Shown: piece after piece, positions 1 through 9,129 of the stretch | Layout: the number at the start of each line of letters is the position of its first letter | Numbering within the stretch: position 1 is the stretch's first letter | Source of the DNA: Zygaena filipendulae | Taxonomy: Eukaryota > Arthropoda > Insecta > Lepidoptera > Zygaenidae | NCBI GenBank assembly: GCA_907165275.2 | Contig: OU015652.1 | Span: 9,377,001 to 9,441,000 of the forward strand | Reading direction: 5' to 3' | Length of the DNA stretch: 64,000 nucleotides | Notes under the pieces: model-generated | Told to the model about the DNA's origin: nothing | The model's input: the letters and a program-made list of their open reading frames with translations, nothing else | Database searches by the model: none | Program-made: the position numbers and the translations under genes

Positions 1-1155
1 TTAAATTAAATTCTAACCATTTAATTGGAGATTCTCTATTATTAATTTTTAGGACGTCTTTTTGTTAGGCAATTGACTGATAGTGTATAGTGAAATATTA
101 AATAATGTTCTACATAATTATACTTCGTGCTTAATGATAGCGTGTTTACCAAAATTTCAATTATTCAACTAAAACTATGTCAAGTGTCCACTTTACCACT
201 CTAGAAAACTTTCTGCGATCTGAGAAAATTTTGTTCTAAATTAAAGAAAGCTTTTGTGTATTTACATAATGCGTGCACGTGAGAAGTTATACATCCTACC
301 TCTTTGGTTCTATTTCTTAACTTCCATTGCGTTCTATTTAGCTCTCAGCTCGCTAAAAGAAAAGAACATTTTTCAAACTCTTCTGTTTTGGTTGATTTTA
401 ATTTGTTCAGTCAATTATGTAGATACTACGAGTATTCTGTGTTGTATGTATAAGAATACGTCCGGACACAAATCCAGAACTGTCTATTACGTTATGTTCG
501 CGTTATAGCCAGGTAACACTACTTAAATCTAGACACAGAAAGATCTTATGTTTGATTTGAATTCAACCTTATTGCACAGACATAGGGACTTAGTGCCTTT
601 TGTATTAGTATTTTGTATGTGCCTTGCTATGATATATTATGATGATTGATAATAGTAATTTAATATTCATAGTACTTATCTATAATATCAAGCAATTAAC
701 GACTTTCAAACATTGAAAAAATAGAGACAACTTGAACTAAACTGAATCCTTGTTGCTTTGTAATTAATATTTATCTTAGGAATTGTTTTAAAAAACGCGT
801 CGTTATTTAACTTAGGTACCTTTAATTTGTTATGATTCCATAAATTTTGACCCATAACAAATTTTATACACAGATTCCAATGAAAATGGCAAATTTAGCT
901 ATACCTAGACTTAAATATAATTAATTTCTTACATTCCATATTAAATGTGTGGGAGTATTATTAATAAGTTATGAAAAACACTGAAGCTTTAAAATTTTTA
1001 GAATAGAATAAAATACAATTTAAATATTAATATTAAGGTGTAATAATAATTATCCCTACTTAAGTCAATTTATTTTTAAAGAATTTTGTAATCCTAAGAC
1101 AATTACCATCTTTTTATGATTGATAACAAGAATGGTAAACAGAGAAAATATCTTA
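1..1155. other. AT-rich DNA with no recognisable gene
   Basis: I see no conserved coding frame, RNA gene or repeat with clear ends. An 84-codon open frame at 254-508 has hydrophobic composition but no recognised family and is probably chance. Confidence 0.5.
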
Positions 1156-1803
1156 GTTAGGGAGCTGGTGACAATTTAGGTGTATGATTTCATCGTCGTT
1201 GATACCAAGACGTAATGTAGTCTGGCCTTATATTAACTAGAAAAAATAGGTGGCGAGCTCAGGTAGCTCTGATTTTTTTTTATAAATAATTTTGAAATTG
1301 TAATTAAAAAAATCAAATCAAATCAAATATTCTTTATTGTTACCATGATAATAAAAATACATAGAAAAATAACTAAAGTAAAAATACATATTAAATTATA
1401 TTATCGTTTCTGCCATGAATTATATCTTATTAAATACGTATTTACGTTTCATAGATAGTGAAATTAAAGCTGGCAGAAGTTTGGTGGGAGTTTTTATAAA
1501 AATATCTGTAAGAAAAATAAGCTGAGATGCTGAATTAAGAAAAACTCCCACCATCCTGACTTCTGCCAGCTTTAACTTATTTAAACTTATTTAATAAGAT
1601 ATAATTGATGGCAGAAACGATAGTATAATTTAATATATTTTTTTTTGAAATTACAATTTCAAAATTACTTAATTATAAAAAAATCAGAGCTACCTGAGCT
1701 CGCCACCTATTTTTTCTAGTTAATATAAGTCCAGACTACATTACGTCTTGGTATCAAGGACGATGAAATCATATGCCTAAATTGCCACCAGCTCCCTAGC
1801 TAT
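1156..1803. repeat. Long foldback (hairpin) element
   Basis: Left arm 1156-1497 and right arm about 1540-1803 are imperfect reverse complements. Matching blocks run from the outer TAGGGAGCTGGTG through the GGCGAGCTCAGGTAGCTC block and the CGTTTCTGCCAT block to the inner AAAGCTGGCAGAAGT block. The loop is only about 40 bp. The left arm is longer because about 80 bp at 1308-1388 has no partner in the right arm. No coding frame is present. This is typical of foldback MITEs; the superfamily is not identifiable. Confidence 0.8.
1308..1388 (-). mobile_element. Short LINE 3'-end fragment inside the foldback left arm
   Basis: On the minus strand this reads as an AATAAAGAATATTTGATTTG-type end with ATTTG repeats, a form common at lepidopteran LINE 3' termini. 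It is absent from the matching place in the right arm at about 1640-1650, so it probably inserted after the foldback formed. Confidence 0.45.
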
Positions 1804-1805
1804 CT

Positions 1806-2035
1806 GAGCCCTTATTCACTATGACCAACAACATTCCTTGCCCACAATACGCGTCCCAATAACGCATTTCCAAACGTTCTAGATGCCAAAATATTAGAAA
1901 TTATTATTCTTTATGCCATAAGAAACGTTGTAAATGTATTTTTTGGAGTAAAACTTCATTGATTACAAGGGAAAGACAGTTTTTGCGGCGTCTTATCTTA
2001 ACGCGGCGTGTTATGGTCATAGTGAATAAGGGCCC
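1806..2035. repeat. MITE copy 1 with GGGCCCTTATTC termini
   Basis: About 230 bp bounded by inverted termini (left GAGCCCTTATTCACTATGAC, right reading GGGCCCTTATTCACTATGAC on the other strand). A second copy at 12558-12795 shares the interior, including the block around AAAATATTAGAAATT and TTCTTTATGCCATAA. No ORF is present. It starts directly beside the foldback right arm. Confidence 0.75.
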
Positions 2036-3000
2036 TGATCCATTTTCTGGTTAAGTGAAATTTAACTAAAACCTGATTATACTATTAATGTCTTTCTACT
2101 TTTTATAATTTTTCTAAATATATAGAAAAATTATTTCATAAATCAGTACTTTACTCACAGTCTATAACGTTTTTTGGGATTATAAACAGATTCTAACTAT
2201 ATCTTAATCTAAATTAAGATTCGTTTCAGTACTAAGTATATACAATATAATTTCACTGTTTATGTGATATTAGACATACCTACTGATTTTAAGTATGCTA
2301 TGTTAATTTCATACGGCTCATTTTGAGAATGTAAATATAATTTAAGAATAAAATCGGAGATTAAATTTTTGTATTATAGTAACTATTCATTTTGTAATTA
2401 TTGTTTTACATAAAAATGCTTAGTCTGTGTACGTACGTGTATTTTATTTAAGTATCTAAATAGGAAAGGTGTTTTATACCGTTATGAATATACGAACAAA
2501 AATAATTTGTTACCTATTTACATAAGGACATTTTGCTATTGATTGAAAAAAAAAGCGCATAAATGGATTGTACATAACAAATTTACGTGCATACTTAAAC
2601 ACATAATTAGCGTTAATTAGGTATGTTTGTAAAGTGTTCTAAGATATTGGTTTTAATGTCCAAATTGAATCTACGCTGAAATCGGCCATGTAATTTAAAA
2701 ATAAAAACCTACAAGTATTTTAATGATTGTGTTCATATTTATCTTTTCTACTTCATCAGAACGTCTGTGAAGATGACGCGGCTTGTCTTTCGACAAAAAA
2801 TAAAATCTTGACCCACTTTAACGACTTTGCGTCGTCATCGAATATGAATATGGTGAAAGTAAGTATGTAATTCGCGAAGTTCGAAGGCACGTTAAAAGGA
2901 CGTAGATACCATTGTAAAAGTTCCTCTATCACCGGTTCCGGCGGGTTTTTTTTCCCTGAAAATCATTAATTTTATTTAGGTCTTTGTTAATCTTACTTAA
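2036..3000. other. AT-rich DNA with no recognisable gene
   Basis: I see no conserved coding frame or bounded repeat. A short homopolymer T run is near 2947. Confidence 0.4.
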
Positions 3001-3196
3001 TACTGACTAATATTATAAATGCGAATGTTCGTTCGTTTGTTTATGACGCTTTCACGCTTTAACTACCTACTCAATCGAACATCATGAAATTTAGCATAAC
3101 CATTAGGGCTCCAGAAAAGAAGATGGGTACTTTTTATTCCGGCATTCTCGTGGAAACTCCGAAGTTAACACGGGTAAAACAGTGGAGAAAAGCTAG
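3001..3196 (+). mobile_element. Helitron-like non-autonomous copy
   Basis: It begins near ACTAATATTATAAATGCG and ends in AGCTAG. Between them is the family order: TTTCACGCTTTAACTACC, a TACTTTTTATTCCGG block, and a decayed 3' hairpin region. The 3' CCGCGG stem is mutated here, so this is an old copy. Confidence 0.6.
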
Positions 3197-3775
3197 AATT
3201 ATTATAAAAACGAAAGCTAGTTTGATTGATGACCTAGCGTGTCTGTACCTACTCTGTATCTAAATAGGTACATTGAAAATAATATATTTTCAAATAAATA
3301 AAAACTGTTTGTTTAGGTATAACCCTTCCCTCCGGACCTCTGAGGAGTATAGACGTGTGCATCCAGTTTTTTTGTTGTTTTTGCTTTTATTTAATTCCAA
3401 AAATAATTTAAAAAAATAAGATTCGGTACTAGGATTACATAAGTACTTACCAGTGAGTGTTATCAGTGTCAGTGTTGAGCATTTGTTCTACACATAAGTA
3501 TTAATTTGTGAGTCAGTCGGTAACTGCAAGTGCAACAGAGTCCACACTAATAATATAGACCGTACGTAAGCAAGGGTCACACATACCTTGTGCAGTCTCG
3601 CTGTCGAGTGTTCATTAAGTATCTCGATATACTGGACGGAAGGTATTTTTGTTCTGAGTCATCGATTGCCACCAGTAAAGGTTGATCTGTTATAGTATCC
3701 TACGTTTAATTGTCTCGACTTTTGACCGCCTGGTACTACAAGACTACGGCAAAAGATTTGCTAACCATCGTTAAC

Positions 3776-4690
3776 ATGCCACCTATCCGCACTCCCCCCC
3801 GTCCCGCGAGCGTACACGCAGAGAGCCAAGAATTGCCCCAACTACAACATTGCTTATCGGATCCGGGTATGGATTTCTCAGCTGAGACTACTGAGAGTAC
3901 AAAAACTATTCGCAATAAGCGCAAGCGGGCGGACAGCAAAGATAGGTCGTTGCAATCTTTTATGACTGAAATGTGAGAGTTGTTAACAACTTTTAAGGAG
4001 CAACAGGATAAAAGGATTGAAAAAATCTTTGAGGCCGTGGAGGAAATAAAGGTTCAAAATATTGAATTACGCTCTTCTATAGAATTTTTATCACAAAATT
4101 ATGAAGCTCTTAAAGCGAAAAATGAAAATTTAGAGAAGATGCAATCGAGTAACTCTTTGTATGTGCAATCACTGGAGACAAGATTAGATAATTTCGAACG
4201 TCAATCTAGATCTACTCGTTTGGAGGTGCGTAATATCCCACAGGATAGGCTCGAGTCTAAAGATGACCTCTTACATATTATTGGAAGACTGGGTGAAAAA
4301 ATAAATATGCCAATACAGAATTCAATGATTAAGGATATCTTCCGTATTCCAAGTAAAACTTCCGATAGAACTATTATTGTTGACTTTACGAGTGTCCTTA
4401 CAAAAGAGAAAATTATAAGAATGTTTAAAAAGTATAATAAGGATTACGGGCACAAGCTAACAACAGAATTGCTATACATTAAGGGTACTCCAAAACCAGT
4501 TTTTATTTCTGAAAACCTAACGACAAAAATGAAGAGATTATTCTTTCTCGCTAGAGACTTAGCCAAGGTTGAGAATTTCAATTATTGCTGGGTGACAAAC
4601 GGAAAAATATACCTGCGTAAAACTGAAGGATCTCCTCATATTCAAGTAAAAACTGAAGCTGATTTGGACAAGCTCAAAAATAAGAAATGA
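3776..4690 (+). pseudogene. LINE ORF1 protein with an in-frame TGA
   Basis: The first ATG in frame is at 3776 and opens a Pro-rich N-terminus (MPPIRTPPRP). An in-frame TGA at 3974-3976 interrupts it after 66 codons, and the same frame then runs open to TAA/TGA at 4690. The part after the stop (about 237 residues) starts with a strongly charged coiled coil of roughly 80 residues. The C-terminal part (ISENLT, KMKRLFFLARDLA, KIYLRKTEGSPHI) resembles the C-terminal domain shared by baculovirus FP-like proteins and many insect LINE ORF1 products. Such ORF1 proteins bind nucleic acid and assemble the retrotransposition particle. The stop could be a disabling mutation, readthrough or an assembly error. 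No other start after the stop is as convincing. Confidence 0.75.
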
Positions 4691-5156
4691 CTATCCTTAC
4701 CAACGTTTTTTTTGTTTTCATTATTCTTATATTTTTACATGCGTTTTATAGTTGGTTTGTTAACTACTAATCTTTTTGATTTTGTTTGGTTTCTTATAGT
4801 AACGATCTTATTCAATGGCTCTAATGATATTAACAGTTTTTTAAATTCAAATAACACACACGCACACATTTACATACATACACTTTTTTACTATAAATAT
4901 TCATACACATTTTATGTCTTTTACACATACTTCTTTGCTAAATTCTTGGACTTTTTAGCACTCCACTTAAGCATTTTAGTCAAACTTCTATATCGCAATT
5001 TGCTCAGTTTAACAGCACTTGTTGTACCAACAACCCGTGCCAGGCTGCTTTTATATTTTTATCCGAGGGATTTTCAGTTATTATTTATAAAATCTAAAGT
5101 TTCATACAAATCCTGTTCGTTGTCTTCGAGCAATCTTTTCCTTGAGATACCTTTTT

Positions 5157-5868
5157 ATGGGGGATGACGGTATAGTATCATTGGCTGCTGATTTAGATAG
5201 TATGAGTGCGTCGGAATCACATGTATGTGAACCTGAAAATTGCAGCTCCTACCTAAATTTTCCTGGCAAGCAACTTAAAATAATTATGCAAAACATCAGG
5301 AGTATTTCTCGCAATATAGACGGCTTTTTAGCATTACTGACAAGAGTTGGTGTTGAGCCTGACATAATTGTTTTCACTGAGTGTTGGCTCTCGACGCCTT
5401 CCAATGCTATACTTCCTCGCATCATTAATTACACAAGTTATTCGTCAAAGAACTGTCTCAATCAAAACGATGGTATAGTTGTCTACGTAAATAATAGTTT
5501 AAGATGCGATTTTTATGAACCTAAATTTACTGGGGCAAATTGTATCGTTTGCGATTTACCAAATTCTATTACGTTGATTATTATGTACCGTTCACCATCA
5601 CTTTATAATATTGATGCATTTACACAATCTTTGGACAGTTTATTATGTTCCATAGCTGGCAATAACATTGTATTGATGGGTGATATTAATATTGATATTA
5701 AGGAGAGTACTGCTTCCCAATATTCTTCTGAGTACCTCAATGTAACCGCGTCACATGGTCTTCTTCCTGCTCATACGTTTCCAACTAGATTAAACAACTG
5801 TCTTGATCATATTCTTGTTAAATCAAAATTATCTTCCATTACTTTGGTTATTAAAAATACATTGACTG
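5157..5868 (+). pseudogene. LINE ORF2, N-terminal part: APE-type endonuclease
   Basis: The ATG at 5157 opens the frame. The domain is an apurinic-endonuclease-like nickase that makes the first cut at a LINE target site. Visible motifs are QNIRSI (metal-binding Asn region), FTECWL (catalytic Glu), a YRSPS block, MGDINID (Asp and Asn of the active site) and, near the end, CLDHILV. The frame stops only because a copia element is inserted after 5868, exactly before the final Ser/Thr-Asp-His motif. Its continuation starts at 9130 in register once the 5-bp target duplication is discounted, and 5868 is the first base of the split codon. Confidence 0.85.
5864..5868 (+). repeat. Target-site duplication of the copia insertion, left copy
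   Basis: GACTG lies directly before the LTR and is repeated at 9125-9129 directly after the other LTR. Five base pairs is the usual copia duplication size. Confidence 0.9.
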
Positions 5869-6028
5869 TGTTGGGACAGTAGATCGTATCGGGTATTCAC
5901 GGATTAAAGTAAAATAAACGGATTATAAAATATATAGTGCGCTTTTAATAACTTCTTAAGACAGACAGATGACATAACAGAAAAACCGTCTCCATGACGA
6001 CGTATGCATTGACTCTATACAGCCAACA
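5869..6028 (-). repeat. Copia LTR (3' LTR of the minus-strand element)
   Basis: 160 bp, beginning TGTTGG and ending CCAACA, the expected TG...CA ends. The sequence equals 8965-9124. Confidence 0.93.
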
Positions 6029-6039
6029 CCTCCCCTTCA
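6029..6039 (-). promoter_or_regulatory. Polypurine tract of the copia element
   Basis: On the minus strand this reads TTGAAGGGGAGG directly before the 3' LTR, the place where plus-strand DNA synthesis is primed in LTR elements. Confidence 0.7.
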
Positions 6040-6103
6040 ATGCATACAAAAAAAATATACAATAAGTAATAAATTATCAAAAAACAAATTTTAACTATAA
6101 CAT

Positions 6104-8928
6104 TTAAAACTCTAATCCGAGGTATGCGGCAAAACTTTGGAATTTGTTACGTTCGAGTGGCTTCGTAAACAAATCTGCTAACTGGTCCGTTGTTGGCAAA
6201 AACTTTATGTCCACTACATGTGTCTCAACGAGCTCTCTTATAAAGTGATAACGTACATCAATGTGTTTGCTTTTATTGCTTATAACCTTATTTTGAGTTA
6301 GCGCTATACTGCCCATGTTATCGCAAAATATTGTTGTCGGTGCCTCAATATTTCCTTCTATCTCACTCATAAGGTATCTTAGCCATAGCGCTTCTTGTGC
6401 TGTGAATGATAGTGCCATGTACTCAGATTCTGTCGTTGATAGGGCAAAACCAATTTTGTTTTTAGTAGTTTCTTAACTGCTGGCACCTCCTTTACCTCCA
6501 CGTAAGTTTTGTTCCTTATCAATGACTGGTGTTCATCATCTATGGCTGCTTTCCATTTTTCTGAGTCTATACATGACAGGGCTTCTTCAGGTGTTTGAGG
6601 TTCAACATTAAGTTTCTCAGAAAAATATGTAATATAGTCATCAAACTTCTTAGGTTTAGGAGTCCTTTTTGTGCGTCTCACAGCAACATCATCGTTACAA
6701 TTGTCTTCAGGAGCTTGTGTGGTTATAATTGGCGAATCATCATCACTTACATCAGTTCCTACATCAACTTCAATTACTTGAGCAGTCTTACATACGTCAT
6801 TATTAGTGTCGATTTTAGTTTCATCTGGTACATTTTTTTCTTCAAAATCAATGTAATTGCTCTCTAAAATTTCGTCAGGCTTCCTTTCATCTATTACATT
6901 TTCACAATTGTTTTTATCTTCAAAGAATACAGCATCTCGGCTGATTGTGATTTCTTTGCTGCAAGGGTTAATAAATTTCCACCCTTTTATACCCTCAGGA
7001 TACCCTATGAACAAAAGTTCTTTGGCTTTTGGGTCCCATTTTTTTCTTTTTTTGCCGGGAATGTGCACCAAAGCTTTGCAGCCGAAAACCTTTAATAACG
7101 ACAAATCTGGTACTTTCCCGCTCCACAACTCTTCAGGTGTTTTACCCTTAACACTTTTTGTAGGGGAGATATTGTGTAAATAAGCTGCAGTATTCGTTGC
7201 TTCTGCCCAATATTCCTTGGGTAGATCAGCATCATATATCATGCATCTAGCTTTCTCTACTATAGTTCTATTCAAACGTTCCGCTACACCATTCTGCTGA
7301 GGTGTATAGGGTACAGTCTTCTCATGTCTGATCCCATTATCCCTTAAAATTCTCTCGAACACTCCACCAGTGTATTCTCCTCCATTATCGGAACGCACAG
7401 TTTTAATTTTGTTGCCGGTTTCATTTTCTACCAAGGCTTTAAACTGTAAAAAAATATCTGAAACCTCGTTTTTATTTTTCATGAAATAAACAAATACTTT
7501 CCTGCTATAATCATCTGCTAAAAGAAAAATGTATCTAGAACCACCAATAGAAATTTCTTCCATAGGACCGCAAACGTCCGTGTGAATTAGCTCTAAGGTA
7601 GTTTTAGTCGTAGTTAAACTTGAACTAAAAGGTTTTCTAGCTTGCTTACCCTTGACACATATGGGACACAGATTATTATCTCTTTTAAAATCATCCATAC
7701 CTGTTGACCAATGCTTTAAAATGTTTACTGCTTTTCTATTTAAGTGTCCTAATCGACGATGCCACAGTGAAGCTTTATTATTGGCTGTCAAATCATGATT
7801 TTTAGTGAGATAAATCATTCCTGGTTCATCAATATCCATTTTGTATATACCATTACTTTCTTTGGCTCGAGCAACTGTCACACCTTCGTTGTTTATAACT
7901 GATCCACCAGTCTTTTCAAAAATAACTTTATAGCCTTTTTCTACAATTTTGTTCACAGATAGCAAATTTGCTGCGACTTCAGGAATATATAAAGTATTTG
8001 TCACCAATATTTCATCTGTTTTACCATCAATATTTACTGACAGTTTTACATCGCCCATTGCCTTGGCTACTATCTGTTTATTATCAGCCGCTGTTATTAC
8101 TTGTTTGCTTTTTTGTACATTTATTAGAGCGTGCTCTTCATTGGTAATATGTGATGAAGCACAAGAATCTAAATACCAGCCTTTTTTTGCAGTGCTTGTT
8201 TGACTAAATAGAGCGAAGAATGACTTTTGCGCAAGTGTGTCTTTGTTTTCTTCTGGCTCATTTGTAGCACTTTTTGTTCGACAATATTTAGCTATATGGC
8301 CTAGCTTTCCGCAATTGTAACAACGCATACTGTTATTCTTCCTTTGTGAATAAAGTGCAACTTCGTTATTATTATCATTTGAATCTTTCACGTCTTGCAA
8401 TAGCTTTACCTTTATAGAATCAGCTGATATTTTAACTCCAGAACTTTCCAAACCCATAATCATTGGTCTGTATTCTTCAGGCAAACCAGCCAACATCAAA
8501 GTGCCAATCCATTCGCTGTCAATCTTCAGCCCAATCTCATTTAATTTTTGAGCTGTCTGTATAATCTCGTTAACGTACTTTTCCACGGTCTCATAATTTT
8601 GAAGTTGCGCTGTCACTAATTTTCTCAACAAACCAACCCGTCTCGTCAGTCCAGAATCCTCGAAAGTCATCTCTAAACTAGCCCAGGCTTCTTTAGCCGT
8701 TTTTGCATTTTGAATATGGGGATAGTTTATTGTTTCCACCGATAGAATTATTTTAGATAGCGCCTTGCGGTCTTTTGCCGAATCGAATTTAGTTGCATCT
8801 CCCGTAACATCTATGACACTCCATAAATCATCTAATTCTAGTAAGGCTCTCATCGCAAATTTCCACGATGAAAAATTTTCCCTTCCTTTTAATTTTTCAA
8901 TCGTGGTAAGACGACTTTCGGTGGACAT
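6104..8928 (-). pseudogene. Copia gag-pol polyprotein with deleted reverse transcriptase
   Basis: The ATG is at 8928 on the minus strand, about 36 bases past the primer-binding site. Domains in order are a Gag of about 200 residues; a zinc knuckle of CCHC type at residues 203-216 (CYNCGKLGHIAKYC); an aspartic protease with DSCASSH near residue 254; the integrase zinc-binding HRRLGH region near 390; and an integrase core with HTDVCG near 450, RSDNGGEY near 515 and NGVAERLNR downstream. The frame then enters the N-terminal edge of the RT region (EEALSCIDSEKWKAAIDDE) and breaks near 6455-6475. It resumes in another frame within RNase H (STTESEYMAL, then HIDVRYHFIRE and QLADLFTKPL) and stops at 6104. 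The RT catalytic Tyr-x-Asp-Asp block is absent. Gag, protease and integrase look intact. Confidence 0.9.
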
Positions 8929-8950
8929 CTTTACTTTAATCTAGTGATCC

Positions 8951-8964
8951 CTGGGCCCATAACC
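8951..8964 (-). promoter_or_regulatory. Copia primer-binding site (initiator tRNA-Met internal region)
   Basis: The minus strand reads GGTTATGGGCCCAG directly after the 5' LTR. Drosophila copia uses this same form, primed by a half-molecule of initiator tRNA-Met cut near the anticodon loop. Confidence 0.8.
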
Positions 8965-9124
8965 TGTTGGGACAGTAGATCGTATCGGGTATTCACGGAT
9001 TAAAGTAAAATAAACGGATTATAAAATATATAGTGCGCTTTTAATAACTTCTTAAGACAGACAGATGACATAACAGAAAAACCGTCTCCATGACGACGTA
9101 TGCATTGACTCTATACAGCCAACA
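8965..9124 (-). repeat. Copia LTR (5' LTR of the minus-strand element)
   Basis: 160 bp with TGTTGG and CCAACA ends, matching 5869-6028 at every base I compared. The right flank begins with the GACTG duplication at 9125-9129. Confidence 0.93.
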
Positions 9125-9129
9125 GACTG
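9125..9129 (+). repeat. Target-site duplication of the copia insertion, right copy
   Basis: GACTG matches 5864-5868. Confidence 0.9.

Larger units (their letters stand above)
5869..9124 (-). mobile_element. Copia-like LTR retrotransposon with the RT core deleted
   Basis: 3256 bp flanked by GACTG duplications, with 160-bp LTRs that match by eye at every base, a copia-type primer-binding site and a purine tract. Full copia elements are near 5 kb, so over 1 kb is missing, namely the reverse transcriptase core. The whole element is antisense to the LINE it interrupts. Identical LTRs mean recent insertion. An element without reverse transcriptase could have moved only with help in trans, or it lost the region after landing. 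Confidence 0.92.

Noticed and set aside
254..508. 84-codon hydrophobic frame
   Set aside because: It shows no family, no splice context and only chance length for AT-rich DNA.
4712..5167. 151-codon frame between LINE ORF1 and ORF2
   Set aside because: It lacks any motif, is rich in Phe/Leu/Tyr as expected of AT-rich spacer, and ends inside the real ORF2 start.
9090..9129. ATG at 9090 as the start of the LINE reverse transcriptase
   Set aside because: This part is copia LTR that happens to be in frame; the native frame comes from 5868.
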